Positions 14,136 through 14,964 of a stretch of 14,964 nucleotides of DNA are shown here, piece after piece. A program made the position numbers and the translations under genes. Position 1 is the first letter of the stretch; every line of letters starts with the position of its first letter. The stretch is from an uncultured Eubacteriales bacterium (GTDB taxonomy: Bacteria; Bacillota; Clostridia; Christensenellales; QAND01): assembly GCA_900546685.1 (NCBI GenBank), contig UREB01000020.1, forward strand, positions 1-14,964. The letters are read 5' to 3'. The notes beneath the pieces were generated by a model that worked only from the letters and a program-made list of their open reading frames with translations, was not told the origin of the DNA and made no database searches.

Positions 14136-14964
14136 ATGTTTCCTCCACAGCCTAGAAAAAAAGGAAAGCGCGCGCCAAAGACAGCCCGTACCCGGGGCCG
14201 CCGGCGCCATCAGGATAAATTGGGATTGATTGCGATCATTTTAGCCATCAGCGTTGTGCTGGGGCTTGGTATATGGTGGATCGTTTCCGCCGCCACCAGC
14301 GGTATCAATCCGAAAGAGTTGAATTTTACTTCGGATATGTCTTATCATGCTACCGAAGATTCCATCTACTATATCAGCGAGCAAAAGCTGAGCTGCGTGG
14401 ATTATGCCAACAATGAAAAATGGACCTTGGAGCTGCCGCTGTCTGGCGCAAGCGTGAAAGCGTCCAGTTCGCTGGTGGCAATATTCAGCGATAGTGTAGT
14501 CGTGGTGTACTCGAATACCGGAGAGCAGCTGTTTACAAAGGAATTTTACGGGAAAATTGCCAATGTTTCCTGCGGGCAGGATTATGTGGCGGTTATGAAT
14601 GAGGATACCTCCGGAACCTCCAAGATTGTGATGCTCAATAAAAAAGGGGAAGAGGTTACGACCTATGATTTCTCCGGGAAATTTATTGTGGACTTTGCCT
14701 TTACCTCTGCCAATGCTTTCTACATTTATACGATAGACAGCGGAGCGGTGGTGCCGGTGGCGCGCGTGATGAGCTACAATGGTGATTTGGCAAATACGGG
14801 CAACATTGCCATTGAGGGTCAGCTGTTGCAGCGGGTCATTTTCTTAAAAGATACACTGTATATGGTGGGCACCAATCATTTGATGCAAATGGATTATATC
14901 GGTACCAAGCAATCGGAAAAGTTGATTTACGGATGGGAATTTGCCGATTCTTACGTGGATAAAA
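14136..14964 (+). CDS. Membrane-anchored beta-propeller-like protein resembling DUF5711 (3' end cut by window)
   Basis: Translation from ATG 14136 is open to the window edge (276 codons). GGAGGG (14124-14129) is six bases upstream; the in-frame ATGs at 14121 and 14130 have no room for a ribosome binding site. The N-terminus is strongly basic (RKKGKRAPKTARTRGRRR), then one membrane segment at about 29-50, so the remainder is expected outside the cell. That part is beta-rich with repeated short hydrophobic strands broken by Gly, Asn and Asp (SIYYISEQKLSCVDYANNEKWTLEL, VVVVYSNTGEQLFTKEFYGK, KIVMLNKKGEEVTTYDFSGK), which suits a propeller and the DUF5711 family of Clostridia. The family call is from memory. 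It is divergent from dagK. No function is known. Confidence 0.7.
   Translation, partial: MFPPQPRKKGKRAPKTARTRGRRRHQDKLGLIAIILAISVVLGLGIWWIVSAATSGINPKELNFTSDMSYHATEDSIYYISEQKLSCVDYANNEKWTLELPLSGASVKASSSLVAIFSDSVVVVYSNTGEQLFTKEFYGKIANVSCGQDYVAVMNEDTSGTSKIVMLNKKGEEVTTYDFSGKFIVDFAFTSANAFYIYTIDSGAVVPVARVMSYNGDLANTGNIAIEGQLLQRVIFLKDTLYMVGTNHLMQMDYIGTKQSEKLIYGWEFADSYVDK

Overview
The window reads as a chromosomal housekeeping segment of a Gram-positive Firmicute, most likely a Clostridia member of moderate GC content. The evidence is the AddAB (not RecBCD) recombination nuclease, a bS18 with zinc-type cysteines, a DUF951 protein, a SipS-like signal peptidase I, a small lipobox lipoprotein, strong AGGAGG-type ribosome binding sites and frequent GTG/TTG starts. 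The genus cannot be fixed from sequence alone. I see no rRNA, tRNA, CRISPR array, insertion sequence or phage gene.

Layout. 1-5591 (minus): addB then addA, overlapping by 17 bases, with addA cut by the left edge. 5592-5751 is a divergent promoter region. 5752-6291 (plus): a GTG-start protein of the 2'-5' RNA ligase (ThpR, 2H phosphoesterase) fold that lacks the catalytic histidines. It converges on ppa at a shared bidirectional terminator (6291-6323). 6420-7882 (minus): a membrane-anchored solute-binding-domain protein with inorganic pyrophosphatase 14 bases behind it. 8001-9008 (minus): the classic rpsF-ssb-rpsR operon, with a structured leader that is a candidate S6:S18 autoregulatory site. 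9111-9749 (minus): a short PQQ-repeat lipoprotein. 9877-10584 (minus): DUF951 and lepB, 3 bases apart. 10638-11495 (minus): an alpha/beta hydrolase with glycine where the nucleophile should be. 11713-13982 (minus): a TTG-start diacylglycerol-kinase-family lipid kinase overlapping cca by 4 bases. 14136 to the right edge (plus): a membrane-anchored, beta-propeller-like protein resembling DUF5711.

The genes form independent small units: DNA repair (AddAB), tRNA 3'-end maturation (Cca), ribosome and single-strand DNA binding (S6, SSB, S18), protein export (LepB), phosphate turnover (PPase) and envelope functions (solute-binding protein, lipoprotein, lipid kinase, DUF5711-like). Seven of the eight promoters I can propose carry a TG one base upstream of the -10 hexamer.

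I found no multi-gene system that looks undescribed. The best leads are two proteins that keep their fold but have lost or changed catalytic residues, the rpsF leader, the odd pairing of a His-rich anchored solute-binding protein with ppa, and a terminator-like hairpin lying just before the DUF951-lepB start.
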